The notes: generated by a model not told the origin, from the sequence alone. Shown: positions 8,519 to 22,575, counted from the stretch's first letter. The stretch: DNA of 64,000 bases from Ga0077555 sp041397775 (GCA_041397775.1 JAWKWB010000004.1:248001-312000), one strand, 5' to 3'. Made by a program: numbers and translations.

Positions 8519-9253
8519 ATGGCGATGCTAACAGTCTCCGGCCTGACCAAGCGGTTCGGCGGGTTCACTGCGGTCAACGACGTTTCTTTCGACGTGCGCG
8601 AAGGCGAGATCCTCGGGCTCATCGGGCCCAACGGCTCGGGCAAGAGCACGACCTTCAACTGCATTGCCGGCATGTACCAGCTCTCCGCGGGCAGCGTGAA
8701 GCTCGAGGGCGAGGAGATCGGCAATCTGCGTGCCAACGAGGTGTGCCACAAGGGCGTGGGACGCACCTACCAGATCCCGCGGCCGTTCAAGAACCTGACG
8801 CTCATCGAGAACGTGGCGCTGTCGGCGTGGTTCGGACAGAACGCCAAGGTGTCGCGCGCGCAGTGCTGGCGGCAAGCGGAGGAGGCGCTCGCCATGGTGG
8901 GGCTGCCCACCGAGACGGGCGTGACGACGAACGGACTGGGCGCTGCCGCGTTGAAAAAGCTGGAGCTTGCGCGCGCATTGGCGACGCAGCCACGCCTGTT
9001 GCTGGCAGACGAAAGCCTGAACGGGCTCGATCATGCGGAAATGGACCAGGCTGCCGACATGCTGGAGCGGATCCGGCGTGAGCGCGGCATCACCATCGTC
9101 TGGGTGGAGCACATCATGGGCGTTCTGATGCGCGTGGTGGATCGCGTGGTGGTGCTCGATCACGGGGAGAAGATCTTCGACGGCGCCCCCAAGGACGCAC
9201 AGTCGGAAAAGCGCGTGATCGAGGTCTATCTGGGCAGCGACGCCGGCGCCTGA
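8519..9253 (+). CDS. livG: ABC transporter ATP-binding protein, LivG type
   Basis: Cytoplasmic ATPase of the HAAT transporter, 244 aa. The Walker A motif is GPNGSGKST (about residue 35), the Q-loop region reads TYQIPRPFKNLT as in LivG, and the H-loop is in WVEHIMG. Two positions are unusual: the signature motif reads LGAAA where LSGGQ-like sequence is expected, and Walker B continues DESLNGLD rather than DEP; the catalytic Glu is retained. I chose the ATG at 8519 because GGGAGGA lies 9 nt upstream; a GTG start at 8498 is also open. It is followed by the ABM gene within the operon. Confidence 0.92.
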   Translation: MAMLTVSGLTKRFGGFTAVNDVSFDVREGEILGLIGPNGSGKSTTFNCIAGMYQLSAGSVKLEGEEIGNLRANEVCHKGVGRTYQIPRPFKNLTLIENVALSAWFGQNAKVSRAQCWRQAEEALAMVGLPTETGVTTNGLGAAALKKLELARALATQPRLLLADESLNGLDHAEMDQAADMLERIRRERGITIVWVEHIMGVLMRVVDRVVVLDHGEKIFDGAPKDAQSEKRVIEVYLGSDAGA

Positions 9254-9301
9254 ACCAAAGGGGCGGTCCGGGAGATGCCGCACCGCCGAGGGAGGAATGA
9301 C

Positions 9302-9598
9302 ATGATCTATGTTGTCGCCACGATGACTATCAAGCCGGAGAAGCGCGAGGAGGTGCTTGCCGCCGCGCGGATCGTCGTCGCCGAGACGCAAAAGGAGACG
9401 GGCTGCCAGTCCTACGACATGCACGTATCGGTGACCGATCCCAACAAGCTCGTGTTCGTCGAGCGCTGGGATGACCGGGCGTGCCTGACGTCGCACATGG
9501 GCATGCCGCATTTCAAGACGTGGCGTGCGGTCGCCAACGAAGCGATCGTGGCGCGAAAGGTCGAGATCATCGCGCCGGCCGACGTCGAGGTCATGTGA
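9302..9598 (+). CDS. antibiotic biosynthesis monooxygenase (ABM) domain protein
   Basis: Small 98-aa dimeric alpha/beta-barrel protein of the ABM/YgiN (putative quinol monooxygenase) family. Recognisable blocks are MIYVVATMTIKPEKREEVL at the start, ETGCQSYDMHVSVTDPNKLVFVERW in the middle and SHMGMPHFK, which carries the conserved histidine. The start has a strong GGGAGGA RBS 7 nt upstream. It sits between livG and livF inside the transporter operon, which is unusual and ties it to metabolism of the imported compound. Members act on varied aromatic or quinone-like substrates, or serve other roles, so the reaction is not predictable. Confidence 0.88.
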   Translation: MIYVVATMTIKPEKREEVLAAARIVVAETQKETGCQSYDMHVSVTDPNKLVFVERWDDRACLTSHMGMPHFKTWRAVANEAIVARKVEIIAPADVEVM

Positions 9599-9650
9599 TG
9601 AGGGGCGTGGGACGGGGGACTGACATCTCAGGCCGGACGGGGCGCTCGCC

Positions 9651-10355
9651 ATGCTGAAGCTCGAAGGCGTCAATGCGGGCTATGGCGGGTTCCAGGCACT
9701 GTTCGGCGTGTCCATGGAAGTCAAGGCCGGCGAGGCCGTTGCCGTGATCGGCGCGAATGGCGCCGGCAAGACGACGTTGCTGCGCGTGATCTCCGGGTTG
9801 TTGCCGGCGAGCGGTGGCAGCATGTCGATGGAAGGCACGGACCTGCGCGCCATCCCCGCACACAAGATCCTCGAGACGGGCATCGCGCACGTGCCGGAGA
9901 ACCGCCGCCTATTTCCCCGTCTCTCCGTCGAGGAGAACTTGAAGATGGGGGCGTATGTGCCGGCGGCGCGGGCACGCTACGCGGAGCGGCTGGAGTATGT
10001 CTACAACCTGTTCCCCCGCATGAAGGAGCGGCGCAACCAGTTGGCCGGCACGATGTCGGGCGGCGAGCAGCAGATGTGCGCCATCGGCCGCGCGCTGATG
10101 AGCGGGCCGAAGCTGGTGCTGCTCGACGAGCCATCGATGGGACTGGCGCCGGTGATCGTGGCACAGGTGTTCGATCTCGTTCGGCGCATCCGGTCGGAAG
10201 GCTACACGGTGCTCATCGTCGAGCAGAACGTGAGCCAAGTGCTGAAGGTCGCCGATCGCGCGTACCTGCTGGAAGTCGGTCGCATCGAGAAGAGCGGCTC
10301 TTCGGCCGAGCTGCTGGCAAGCGACGAGATCCGCAAAGCGTACATGGGAATTTGA
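9651..10355 (+). CDS. livF: ABC transporter ATP-binding protein, LivF type
   Basis: Second ATPase of the HAAT transporter, 234 aa. All motifs are intact: Walker A GANGAGKTT, LivF-specific HVPENRRLFPRLSVEENL, signature MSGGEQQM, Walker B VLLDEPSMGLAP, and H-loop VEQNV. It pairs with LivG at the membrane; because LivG has a degenerate signature, the site formed by LivF's Walker A would be the weak one. It lies 52 nt after the ABM gene and 48 nt before livH. Confidence 0.95.
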   Translation: MLKLEGVNAGYGGFQALFGVSMEVKAGEAVAVIGANGAGKTTLLRVISGLLPASGGSMSMEGTDLRAIPAHKILETGIAHVPENRRLFPRLSVEENLKMGAYVPAARARYAERLEYVYNLFPRMKERRNQLAGTMSGGEQQMCAIGRALMSGPKLVLLDEPSMGLAPVIVAQVFDLVRRIRSEGYTVLIVEQNVSQVLKVADRAYLLEVGRIEKSGSSAELLASDEIRKAYMGI

Positions 10356-10403
10356 CGTCGCGTTCCGTCGATCTGGCGGCGGGACCTGCGCGAGAGGACT
10401 GAG

Positions 10404-11273
10404 ATGGATTGCTCACTCGATATCTTCTTCGTCGAGGCCATCATCAACGGACTGCTGTTTGCGGGATTGCTGGCTCTCCTGGCGTTGGGCCTCAATCTCA
10501 TCTTCGGCGTCATCGACGTGGTCTGGATCTGTTATGCCGAGCTGGTGATGATCGGCATGTATGCGATTTTCTTCGCCTACAAGTCGGGCGTGCCGTTCCT
10601 CGGCGCGGCGGCGATCGGCATGCTGCTGATAGCAGGCGCCGGCGCGCTGCTGCATTATCTCGTGATCCGGCCCGTGCTCGAGCAGGCACCGATCAATCAG
10701 CTGCTGGTGACGGGCGGCGTGCTGTTCCTGCTGCAGTCGATGGCCACGCTCGCCTTCGGGATCGAGTTCAAGAACATCGGCATCCGGCTGGGCTCGCTGA
10801 ACACGTTCGACATGAGCTTCTCGTATGCGCGCATCTGGACGTTCTTCATCGCGCTCGCGGGCATGCTGGTGCTGTGGGCCTTCCTGAAGAAGACCTACAT
10901 CGGCATCGCCGTGCGCGCGATCAGCCAGGACCGGCAGATCATGCCGCTGATGGGGGTCGATCCCAAGAAGATCTATATCGTGACGTCGGCGATCGGCGGC
11001 GGTCTGGCCGGTCTGGCCGCGTCGCTGATGGTGCTGCAATACGACATATATCCCCAGATCGGCCTTCAGTTCGGCCCGCTGCTCTTCATGATCACGGTGC
11101 TGGGTGGGCTCGGCAACATGATCGGCGGCTTCGTCGCCTCGTTCATCATCGCGCAGTTCATCGCGGTCGGCTCGAGCTGCTTCCACACGGAATGGGGCTA
11201 TGCGGTGGCCTTCCTGTTCTTCATGGTCGCCATCTTCATTCGGCCACAGGGCATCTTCGGGGGTAAGTCATGA
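10404..11273 (+). CDS. livH: branched-chain amino acid-type ABC transporter permease, LivH type
   Basis: Inner-membrane permease of 289 aa with about eight hydrophobic segments. The opening (INGLLFAGLLALLALGLNLIFG) and the coupling region AVRAISQDRQIMPLMGVDPKK are typical of LivH. It forms a heterodimer with LivM. The stop overlaps the livM start by four bases (ATGA). Confidence 0.95.
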   Translation: MDCSLDIFFVEAIINGLLFAGLLALLALGLNLIFGVIDVVWICYAELVMIGMYAIFFAYKSGVPFLGAAAIGMLLIAGAGALLHYLVIRPVLEQAPINQLLVTGGVLFLLQSMATLAFGIEFKNIGIRLGSLNTFDMSFSYARIWTFFIALAGMLVLWAFLKKTYIGIAVRAISQDRQIMPLMGVDPKKIYIVTSAIGGGLAGLAASLMVLQYDIYPQIGLQFGPLLFMITVLGGLGNMIGGFVASFIIAQFIAVGSSCFHTEWGYAVAFLFFMVAIFIRPQGIFGGKS

Positions 11274-12331
11274 CGATGCGGCTCAGCCCCGCCTGGATCG
11301 CCGGCATCGGCGCGCTCCTCCTTCTTCCCCTGGCGATCCGCTACGGCGTGCCGGCCGGCGAGAAATACTATCTGCATCTCGCCATCCAGATCCTGATGTG
11401 GGCGTTCATCTACACGGGCTGGGCGTTGATGGGCCGCTTCGGCCTGACATCGTTCGGACATGGCGCGTTCACGGGGATCGGCGCCTACATCACCGTGCTG
11501 GCGTGGAACTACCTGGGCCTGACACCGCTGCTGGGCATTCCCGTTGCCATTCTGCTGGCGGTGTGTGCCGGTCTGCTCGTGGGATATCCTTGCTTCAAGC
11601 TGCGCATCACCGGGCACTATTTCGCGCTGCTGACGCTGGCCTTCACCGAGTTCGTGCGGCTCTGCATCGTGGGCCTGCGCGAATACACGGGTGGCTCGCT
11701 GGGAACGCAGCCCAAGCGCTACGGTGAGGGCATCTCCTTCTACGCCGTGCAATTCGAGCCCGACCGGATGCTCGCCTACTACGTGGCGCTGGCCATGTGG
11801 ATCGTCGGCATTCTGGTATGGATCAAGGTCGATCGCAGCATGGATCGCTACGCCCTCGATGCGGTATCGCAGGACGAGGATGCGGCGGCATCGGTCGGCA
11901 TCGACGTGACGAAGGAGAAGCTCAAGATCACGGCGCTGTCGGCGGGCATGTGCGCCTTCGGCGGGGCGATGTACGGGCAGTACCAGATGTACATCGGGCC
12001 GGACACGATCGCGGGACTGTCGATCTCGCTCAACATGGTGTTCGCGGTGATTGCGGGCGGAATCTGGTCGCTGCTGGGGCCGACATTCGGGGCCTTCTTC
12101 ACGCAGGTTCTGTCGGAGGTCCTGCGCATCACCATCCAGAGCGAAGGCTTCAAGTCGATGTTGGGGTCGCTCAATGCCTTCCTGGGGTCATTCTCCGACT
12201 TCAAGATCAGCCTGACCAATGCGCTGGCGCTCGACCAGGCCATCTACGGGCTGTTGCTGATCCTCTTCATCATCTACATGCCGCGCGGTATCATTGGCAC
12301 GCTGATGGACAAATGGGGCCGTCGCGGCTGA
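11270..12331 (+). CDS. livM: branched-chain amino acid-type ABC transporter permease, LivM type
   Basis: Second permease, 353 aa, with many transmembrane helices. LivM hallmarks are GRFGLTSFGHGAFTGIGAY near the N-terminus and the cytoplasmic loop containing SQDEDAAASVGIDVTKEKLK. The ATG overlaps the livH stop, so the two are translationally coupled. Last recognisable gene of the operon; the DUF2235 gene begins about 60 nt later without a clear RBS. Confidence 0.95.
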   Translation: MTMRLSPAWIAGIGALLLLPLAIRYGVPAGEKYYLHLAIQILMWAFIYTGWALMGRFGLTSFGHGAFTGIGAYITVLAWNYLGLTPLLGIPVAILLAVCAGLLVGYPCFKLRITGHYFALLTLAFTEFVRLCIVGLREYTGGSLGTQPKRYGEGISFYAVQFEPDRMLAYYVALAMWIVGILVWIKVDRSMDRYALDAVSQDEDAAASVGIDVTKEKLKITALSAGMCAFGGAMYGQYQMYIGPDTIAGLSISLNMVFAVIAGGIWSLLGPTFGAFFTQVLSEVLRITIQSEGFKSMLGSLNAFLGSFSDFKISLTNALALDQAIYGLLLILFIIYMPRGIIGTLMDKWGRRG

Positions 12332-12392
12332 GGGCGGACGACGTCGGCCCGGCGGTGCGGCCCTGATCGGGTGAAGGTTGGGCTCGCGCCGC

Positions 12393-13589
12393 ATGAAGCG
12401 ATTGCTGTGCTTCTTCGATGGAACCTGGAACCGTCCGGACGACCTGGACGCGTTGACGAATGTCGTGCGTCTCTATCGCTCCGTGCTGCCGGCAGACACC
12501 GCGGGAACGGTGCAGATCGCGCATTACGAGATCGGGATCGCCACCGACAAGGCCTACGGCCGCTTCGCATTCCCGGTCGGGGCGGTCGGCATCGGGGTGA
12601 CGGATCGCATCCAGTCGGGCCTGCGTTTCCTGGCGACGAACTACGAGCCGGGCGACGAGATCTATCTGTTCGGTTTTTCGCGCGGGGCGTACCAGGCGCG
12701 AGCGCTGGGCGAATTGATCGCCCTGGCGGGAATTCCGCGCGATGCGGGGCGCGATGCCGTCGAACGCTGCTGGCGCGTCTACGGTGACGCCGACGGTGCC
12801 GGGGACGTCGATGCGGAAGCCTTGCAGTCCCTGCGTGCGGAGGCACACTGGCCCGTGCGCATCCGCTGCATCGGTGTCTGGGACACGGTCGGCAATCTCG
12901 GGCTGCCGCTGGCCACGCGCAAGCTGACCGACCTGGGCTTCAGCCTGCATCACAAGGGATTGTCGCCGCTGGTGGACGTGGGGCTGCATGCCCTGTCGAT
13001 CGACGAGCCGCGGGGGCCGTTCAGCCCGACGTTGTGGACGATGCAACCCGGCGAGCATCTCCCGTATGGGCAGACCATCGAGCAGGTCTGGTTTCCCGGC
13101 TGCCATGCCAACGTCGGCGGGGGCTACAAGGACCATGCGCTATCGGACATTTCGCTGCTGTGGATGGCAGAGCGGGTCGTTGCCACGACGGGGGCGGCGC
13201 TCGATCTCGTTCGCTTGCGTCGGGAAAGCGTCGCCGATCCGCTGGGCGAGGCTGTGCAGCCGACCTCGGACACGGTCTTCAGGTTCAGCGACGTGGTGCC
13301 GTTCGTGCGGCTCGTGCATCAGGATCTGGGCGGCCTTTCGCTCATCCGGCGCGGGCTGCTCGGCGGCTGGCGGACGAGCCTGCTGGGGCGCGGCGAGATT
13401 TCGATCAACGAGCGCATCCACGAGAGCGCTCTTGCGCGCCTGGGCAAGCGCGTGCCGGTCCGGCGCGGCGACAGGTCGAGCTATGCGGTCTACCGGCCGC
13501 GCCCCTTGCGTCGGGCGATCAGCCGCAAGCGCGTGCGGCGGGGATTTCTGCGCTATCGCGGACCGATGCCGACCGGCCCGATGACGTGA
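12393..13589 (+). CDS. DUF2235 alpha/beta-hydrolase domain protein
   Basis: A 398-aa protein of the DUF2235 family, an alpha/beta-hydrolase fold that includes T6SS Tle1 phospholipases and many uncharacterised proteins. The opening KRLLCFFDGTWN is diagnostic, followed by the nucleophile elbow GFSRGAYQAR (serine about residue 96) and IGVWDTVG. The C-terminus is basic. The start is uncertain: ATG 12393 is chosen because the family begins with the DGTWN strand shortly after; a TTG at 12378 is also in frame and neither has a good RBS. No secretion-system genes are nearby, so an effector role is not supported. It could be read through from the liv operon. Confidence 0.88.
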   Translation: MKRLLCFFDGTWNRPDDLDALTNVVRLYRSVLPADTAGTVQIAHYEIGIATDKAYGRFAFPVGAVGIGVTDRIQSGLRFLATNYEPGDEIYLFGFSRGAYQARALGELIALAGIPRDAGRDAVERCWRVYGDADGAGDVDAEALQSLRAEAHWPVRIRCIGVWDTVGNLGLPLATRKLTDLGFSLHHKGLSPLVDVGLHALSIDEPRGPFSPTLWTMQPGEHLPYGQTIEQVWFPGCHANVGGGYKDHALSDISLLWMAERVVATTGAALDLVRLRRESVADPLGEAVQPTSDTVFRFSDVVPFVRLVHQDLGGLSLIRRGLLGGWRTSLLGRGEISINERIHESALARLGKRVPVRRGDRSSYAVYRPRPLRRAISRKRVRRGFLRYRGPMPTGPMT

Positions 13590-13826
13590 GAAGACGTGCC
13601 GACTACGGGCGATGCCGGGGACCGGTTGCCCGCCCTGCCGGACGCCGCGGCCTGCAGCGTTCCTCTCCCGGGGGGTGGAACCCGGAGCGGCCTCGGGCGC
13701 GCTCACCTGCTGGGTTCCGTTGATGAGGACATTGCCACGTGCTGGAGTGAATGGTTGTGAGCCCGGTCACAGTCGCGCGCAAATCCTGCCGGGGTGTCGA
13801 GACGTCCAGAGCCGGTGATCGGACAG

Positions 13827-15767
13827 CTACCCCAGCCGCAGCGCGCGGATCAGGAAGGCCAACTCGGCCTCCAGAACGGCAACGATCGTTTCGGCGCGCC
13901 GGAAGCCGTGGCCCTCGCCTTCGAATTCGTGCAGCTCGGCGGCGATGTCGCGCTCGCCCAGGGCATGGGCGATGAGGCGGGACTGTTCCGGCGGCACGAC
14001 CTTGTCCTCCAGGCCCTGGAACAGGATGACCGGTGCGGCGATACCGCCGATCAGCGAAATGGGCGAACGTTCGCGGCAAACCGATTTCCAAGCGCGCTGC
14101 GTGGTGCCGAGCAGGCGGTGCAGGTAGCCGGACTCGAACTTGTGCGTGTGTTCCATCAGCAAGGTGAGATCGGAGATGCCGTAGTGGCTGGCGCCCGCGG
14201 CGAAGGCATCCGTGGTCGCCAGTGCCATCAGCACCGTGTAGCCGCCGGCACTGCCGCCGGTGATGGCGATGCGATCGGGATCCGCGAGGCCTTGCCTCGC
14301 CAGGAAGCGCGCGCCCGCCGCACAATCCGCGACATCGGCGATGCCCCATTCGCCGTCGAGGCGCTCCCGGTACTTGCGGCCGTAGCCGGTGGAGCCGGCA
14401 TAGTCCACGTCGAGCACGGCGAAGCCGCGGCTCGTATAATACTGGATGCGCATGTTGAGGCCGCGGCCGGTCATTCCGGTCGGGCCGCCGTGGGCAAGGA
14501 CGAGCGCGGGCGGTCGCTTGCCGCGCGGTGCCTTCACGGCATCGTTCGTCGGGGGATAGTAGAAGGCGAACGTCGTGGCGCCGTCGCCACCCCGGAAGGA
14601 CACCATCTGCGGGCGGGCGACGTCGGCGAGGTCCAGGTCGGAGGCCGTACGCAAGGTGCTTTCGCCATAGGCGTGGGCGAGCCGGTAGCTGCGCAGTGTG
14701 GTGGGGGCATCGGCGGCGGCGGAGAATGCGGCGATGCCGTCATGTGTGGGCGTGAGCGTGTCGAGCTGGGTTTCGGCGATGGCGTAGGTTTCGCGGCGCC
14801 TGCCGCGCGTGTCGACGGTGACGATGTCACTGCCGATCTTGCCATCCGCCTTGTTCTCGATCGGCGCGGCCCAGATGCGATTGTCGCCATCGATGGCGAA
14901 CGGCGATCCGCCGAGCGACCACAATGGGCGGCCGATATCCTTGCGCGACTTCGTCAGCGCAATAGCCTCGCGGCCATTCCAGGCGTTGAGGTTGCCCCAG
15001 CCGGTCGCATCCGAGAGGAAGACCAGCGTGCCGTCCGGCGCGAAGGCTGGATGTGATGCAGCCACGCCCCGGCCGCCCGCGATCCGCTTGAGGGCGCCGG
15101 CTTTGCCGGCCTTGTCGAGGTCGGCCAGATAGACGGCGGCCTGGTCCCAGGGCATGCCGGGCAGATCCCAGGCCATGAACGCCAGTCGGGCCCCATCGGG
15201 GGAGAGGCGCGGGAAGGCATAGAAATCGCGCCCGGTGGCGAGGTCGGTGACGCGCCCGCGCCGCGCGCCGGCGAGCGTGATGGCGACGATCAGGTTCTCC
15301 GGCTGGTCGGCGCCGCGTCGTGTGCGTTCGGCGACGGCAATGAGGCGATTGCGCGAAGCATCGAGCGCGAAATCGGCGAATCGCATCGCCTTTTGTGCCG
15401 TCAGGCGTTCGGGCGTCTGGCCGGGGACGAGCACGTAGACGTCCTGATCGGCGTCGTTGATGAAGTAGACGGTGCCGTCCGCGACGTGGAATTCGCCGCC
15501 ACCGTACTCGTGGATGCGGGAGCGGGCTGACCAGGGGGCGGGCAGCAATTCCTCCATCGGGCCACCGTCCGAGCGGCGCCGCACGAGCACCTGCCGACCC
15601 TTCTCCTCGGGGCGTCCTTCGCTCCAGTAGACCCAGTCGCCGTCGGCCTGCGCCAATCCGAATCGCCGGCCCGCGCGCGCCACCGAATCGGCCGTGATCG
15701 CAGAGGGCCACAGGCCGTAGGGGTGGGTTGCAGGCTGCGGGCGTGAATTACTTTTGGACGGGGCCAT
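13827..15767 (-). CDS. prolyl oligopeptidase family (S9) serine peptidase
   Basis: Alpha/beta-hydrolase peptidase with an N-terminal beta-propeller, 646 aa. The C-terminal catalytic domain shows the oxyanion segment VLAHGGPTG, the nucleophile GGSAGGY, the acid in GLEDKVVPPEQ and the histidine in GEGHGF. This resembles S9C acylaminoacyl peptidase/dipeptidyl peptidase-like enzymes. No signal peptide is visible, so it is probably cytoplasmic. ATG 15767 (MAPSKSNS) is chosen over an in-frame upstream start because the extra 30 residues are low quality; the RBS is weak either way. Convergent with the DUF2235 gene and divergent from gltB. Confidence 0.9.
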   Translation of the reverse strand: MAPSKSNSRPQPATHPYGLWPSAITADSVARAGRRFGLAQADGDWVYWSEGRPEEKGRQVLVRRRSDGGPMEELLPAPWSARSRIHEYGGGEFHVADGTVYFINDADQDVYVLVPGQTPERLTAQKAMRFADFALDASRNRLIAVAERTRRGADQPENLIVAITLAGARRGRVTDLATGRDFYAFPRLSPDGARLAFMAWDLPGMPWDQAAVYLADLDKAGKAGALKRIAGGRGVAASHPAFAPDGTLVFLSDATGWGNLNAWNGREAIALTKSRKDIGRPLWSLGGSPFAIDGDNRIWAAPIENKADGKIGSDIVTVDTRGRRRETYAIAETQLDTLTPTHDGIAAFSAAADAPTTLRSYRLAHAYGESTLRTASDLDLADVARPQMVSFRGGDGATTFAFYYPPTNDAVKAPRGKRPPALVLAHGGPTGMTGRGLNMRIQYYTSRGFAVLDVDYAGSTGYGRKYRERLDGEWGIADVADCAAGARFLARQGLADPDRIAITGGSAGGYTVLMALATTDAFAAGASHYGISDLTLLMEHTHKFESGYLHRLLGTTQRAWKSVCRERSPISLIGGIAAPVILFQGLEDKVVPPEQSRLIAHALGERDIAAELHEFEGEGHGFRRAETIVAVLEAELAFLIRALRLG

Positions 15768-16226
15768 GAGGTGGGGATATCTTTCTCGTTGGGGCGCGCG
15801 ATCGGCGCAGGCCTTGGCTTCGCCAGAATAGCGGCTAAACACCACGCAATGCCGCAAATTTTTGCTTGCGATGCGTGATAGGACAGCTATGCTGTCCTTT
15901 ACGTGGGCTTGCCACTGGAGGCACGGCCCCGTCTTTCATGGGCAATTTCTGGCTCTTGACGAGGCGGTGGCATCGGCCGGCACCCCACGCCGACGACAGG
16001 GTGAGAAGATACCACTTGCGGAAGGGCGACCCGCGCAATCGTCACTGGATGTCCGATCTGGCAGACATCCACGGCGATGCGACAACAAGCGGGCGAGGCA
16101 AGCAAGAGGCATCCGAAACTACCCAAACCATCAGCTTCGTCGACCCGTGCGGCATTCGTCGCAAAGTCGGGACGGCGATGTATGCCGACACTTCAGCCAG
16201 GATCCGCGATCCGCAAGGACCCAGAA
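15768..16226. promoter_or_regulatory. divergent intergenic region upstream of gltB
   Basis: This 459-nt stretch between the S9 peptidase gene and gltB holds no convincing gene; the short open frames have no RBS or protein-like composition. It contains two inverted repeats close together: GCAAA-TT-TTTGC (15853-15864) and AGGACAGC-TAT-GCTGTCCT (15880-15898). These are operator-like and sit about 330-370 nt before the gltB start, nearer the peptidase gene. I could not place a promoter with confidence. Confidence 0.5.
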
Positions 16227-20989
<4,763 letters not shown>

Positions 20990-20999
20990 GGGCATGGCG

Positions 21000-21017
21000 C
21001 CCGGGCCATGGCCCGGG
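21000..21017. repeat. 18-nt perfect palindrome between gltB and gltD
   Basis: CCCGGGCCATGGCCCGGG reads the same on both strands and lies 11 nt after the gltB stop. It can form an intercistronic RNA hairpin. No T tract follows. Its role is unknown; mRNA stabilisation is the simplest idea. Confidence 0.5.
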
Positions 21018-21135
21018 TCGCCCGGCGCGCCGTGCGATCGGCACGGGGTCGGGCACGAGATCTCCGCCTTCGGCGCTGCCGAAGGTCACAGGCTTCCACC
21101 GAAGCGCACCGAGCGCGACGCGAGAGACGACGACG

Positions 21136-22575
21136 ATGGGCAAGACCACTGGCTTTCTGGAGTACGAGCGCCACGACCGCGGCTACCGGCCGGTCGAAGA
21201 GCGCGTGAAGCACTGGCACGAGTTCGTGGTGCCGCTGAGCGAGGACGACACGCGCACGCAGGCGGCGCGATGCATGGATTGCGGCATTCCGTACTGTCAC
21301 AACGGCTGCCCGGTGAACAACCAGATCCCCGACTGGAACGATCTCGTCTATCACGGCGACTGGAAGGAGGCGCTCACCAACCTCCACTCGACGAACAACT
21401 TTCCCGAGTTCACGGGGCGCGTCTGTCCGGCGCCGTGCGAGGCGTCCTGCACGCTCAATCTCGAGGACAAGCCGGTCACCATCAAGTCGATCGAATGCGC
21501 GATCGTCGACCGTGGCTTTGCGGAAGGCTGGATCAAACCGCAGCCGCCCGAGAAGAAGACCGGCAAGAAGGTCGCCATCGTCGGCGCGGGGCCTGCCGGC
21601 CTTGCGGCCGCCCAGCAACTCGCGCGGGCGGGCCACGAGGTGCACGTCTACGAGAAGAACGCCAATCCGGGTGGCCTGCTGCGCTATGGCATCCCCGACT
21701 TCAAGCTCGAAAAGACCGTCGTTGCACGGCGTGCCGAGCAGCTCACGGCCGAGGGTGTGGTCTTCCACTGCAACACCCAGGTCGGCAAGGACGTGTCGGC
21801 CTACGAGCTGGAGGACGGCCACGACGCGGTGCTGCTGACCGGCGGCTCCGAAAAGCCGTTCGATTTCTTCGCCAATGCGCCAGGGCGCGACCTGGCGGGG
21901 CTGCATTTCGCGATGGACTTCCTGCCGCAGCAGAACCGCCGCGTTTCGGGCGAAGGCGTGGCGGCCGGCGTCGAGGAGATCTCGGCGAAGGGCAAGCACG
22001 TCATCGTCATCGGTGGCGGCGATACGGGTTCGGACTGCATCGGCACCAGCATCCGCCAGGGTGCGGCATCGGTGACGCAGCTCGAAATCATGCCGAAGCC
22101 GCCCGAGAAGGAAGCCAAGCTCGTGACGTGGCCGCATTGGCCGCTCAAGCTGCGCGTTTCCACCAGCCAGGCCGAGGGTGCCAAAACCGAGTACCAGATC
22201 TCGACGACGGGCTTTGCCGGTCGTGATGGCAAGGTGGAGAAGCTGCTGTACACGCGGGTGGACAACCAGTTGAAGCCCGTGCCGGGCAGCGAGGGCGAGC
22301 TGAAGGCGGATCTGGTGCTGTTCGCCATGGGGTTCTCGGGGCCCGTCGAGACGGACGTGGTGAAGCAGCTGGAACTCAACATCGTCGCGCGTGGCCGCTT
22401 CAAGGGTCTCGATGCGACGGAGCGCGACTACAAGATCAAGGGCAAGCCGAAGCTCTTCGCCGCAGGCGACATCCGGCGCGGCCAGTCGCTGGTGGTCTGG
22501 GCGATCCGCGAGGGACGGCAGGCGGCCGCTGCGGTCGATCGCTATCTCATGGGGCGCACCGACCTGCCGCGTTGA
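21136..22575 (+). CDS. gltD: glutamate synthase small subunit
   Basis: FAD- and NADPH-binding subunit that feeds electrons to GltB; 479 aa. The N-terminal iron-sulfur domain has CMDCGIPYCHNGCPVNN and CPAPCEASC. The FAD motif is GAGPAGLAAA (about residue 149) and the NADPH motif is GGGDTGSDC. The C-terminal FAD segment reads FAAGDIRRGQSLVVWAI. I chose ATG 21136 (MGKTTGFLEY), the standard family start; longer in-frame extensions run back into gltB. It follows gltB by 146 nt and is closed by a strong terminator. Confidence 0.96.
   Translation: MGKTTGFLEYERHDRGYRPVEERVKHWHEFVVPLSEDDTRTQAARCMDCGIPYCHNGCPVNNQIPDWNDLVYHGDWKEALTNLHSTNNFPEFTGRVCPAPCEASCTLNLEDKPVTIKSIECAIVDRGFAEGWIKPQPPEKKTGKKVAIVGAGPAGLAAAQQLARAGHEVHVYEKNANPGGLLRYGIPDFKLEKTVVARRAEQLTAEGVVFHCNTQVGKDVSAYELEDGHDAVLLTGGSEKPFDFFANAPGRDLAGLHFAMDFLPQQNRRVSGEGVAAGVEEISAKGKHVIVIGGGDTGSDCIGTSIRQGAASVTQLEIMPKPPEKEAKLVTWPHWPLKLRVSTSQAEGAKTEYQISTTGFAGRDGKVEKLLYTRVDNQLKPVPGSEGELKADLVLFAMGFSGPVETDVVKQLELNIVARGRFKGLDATERDYKIKGKPKLFAAGDIRRGQSLVVWAIREGRQAAAAVDRYLMGRTDLPR

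Noticed and set aside
12393..13589. DUF2235 protein as a type VI secretion phospholipase effector
   Set aside because: No VgrG, Hcp, immunity or other T6SS gene lies nearby, and many DUF2235 proteins are not effectors.
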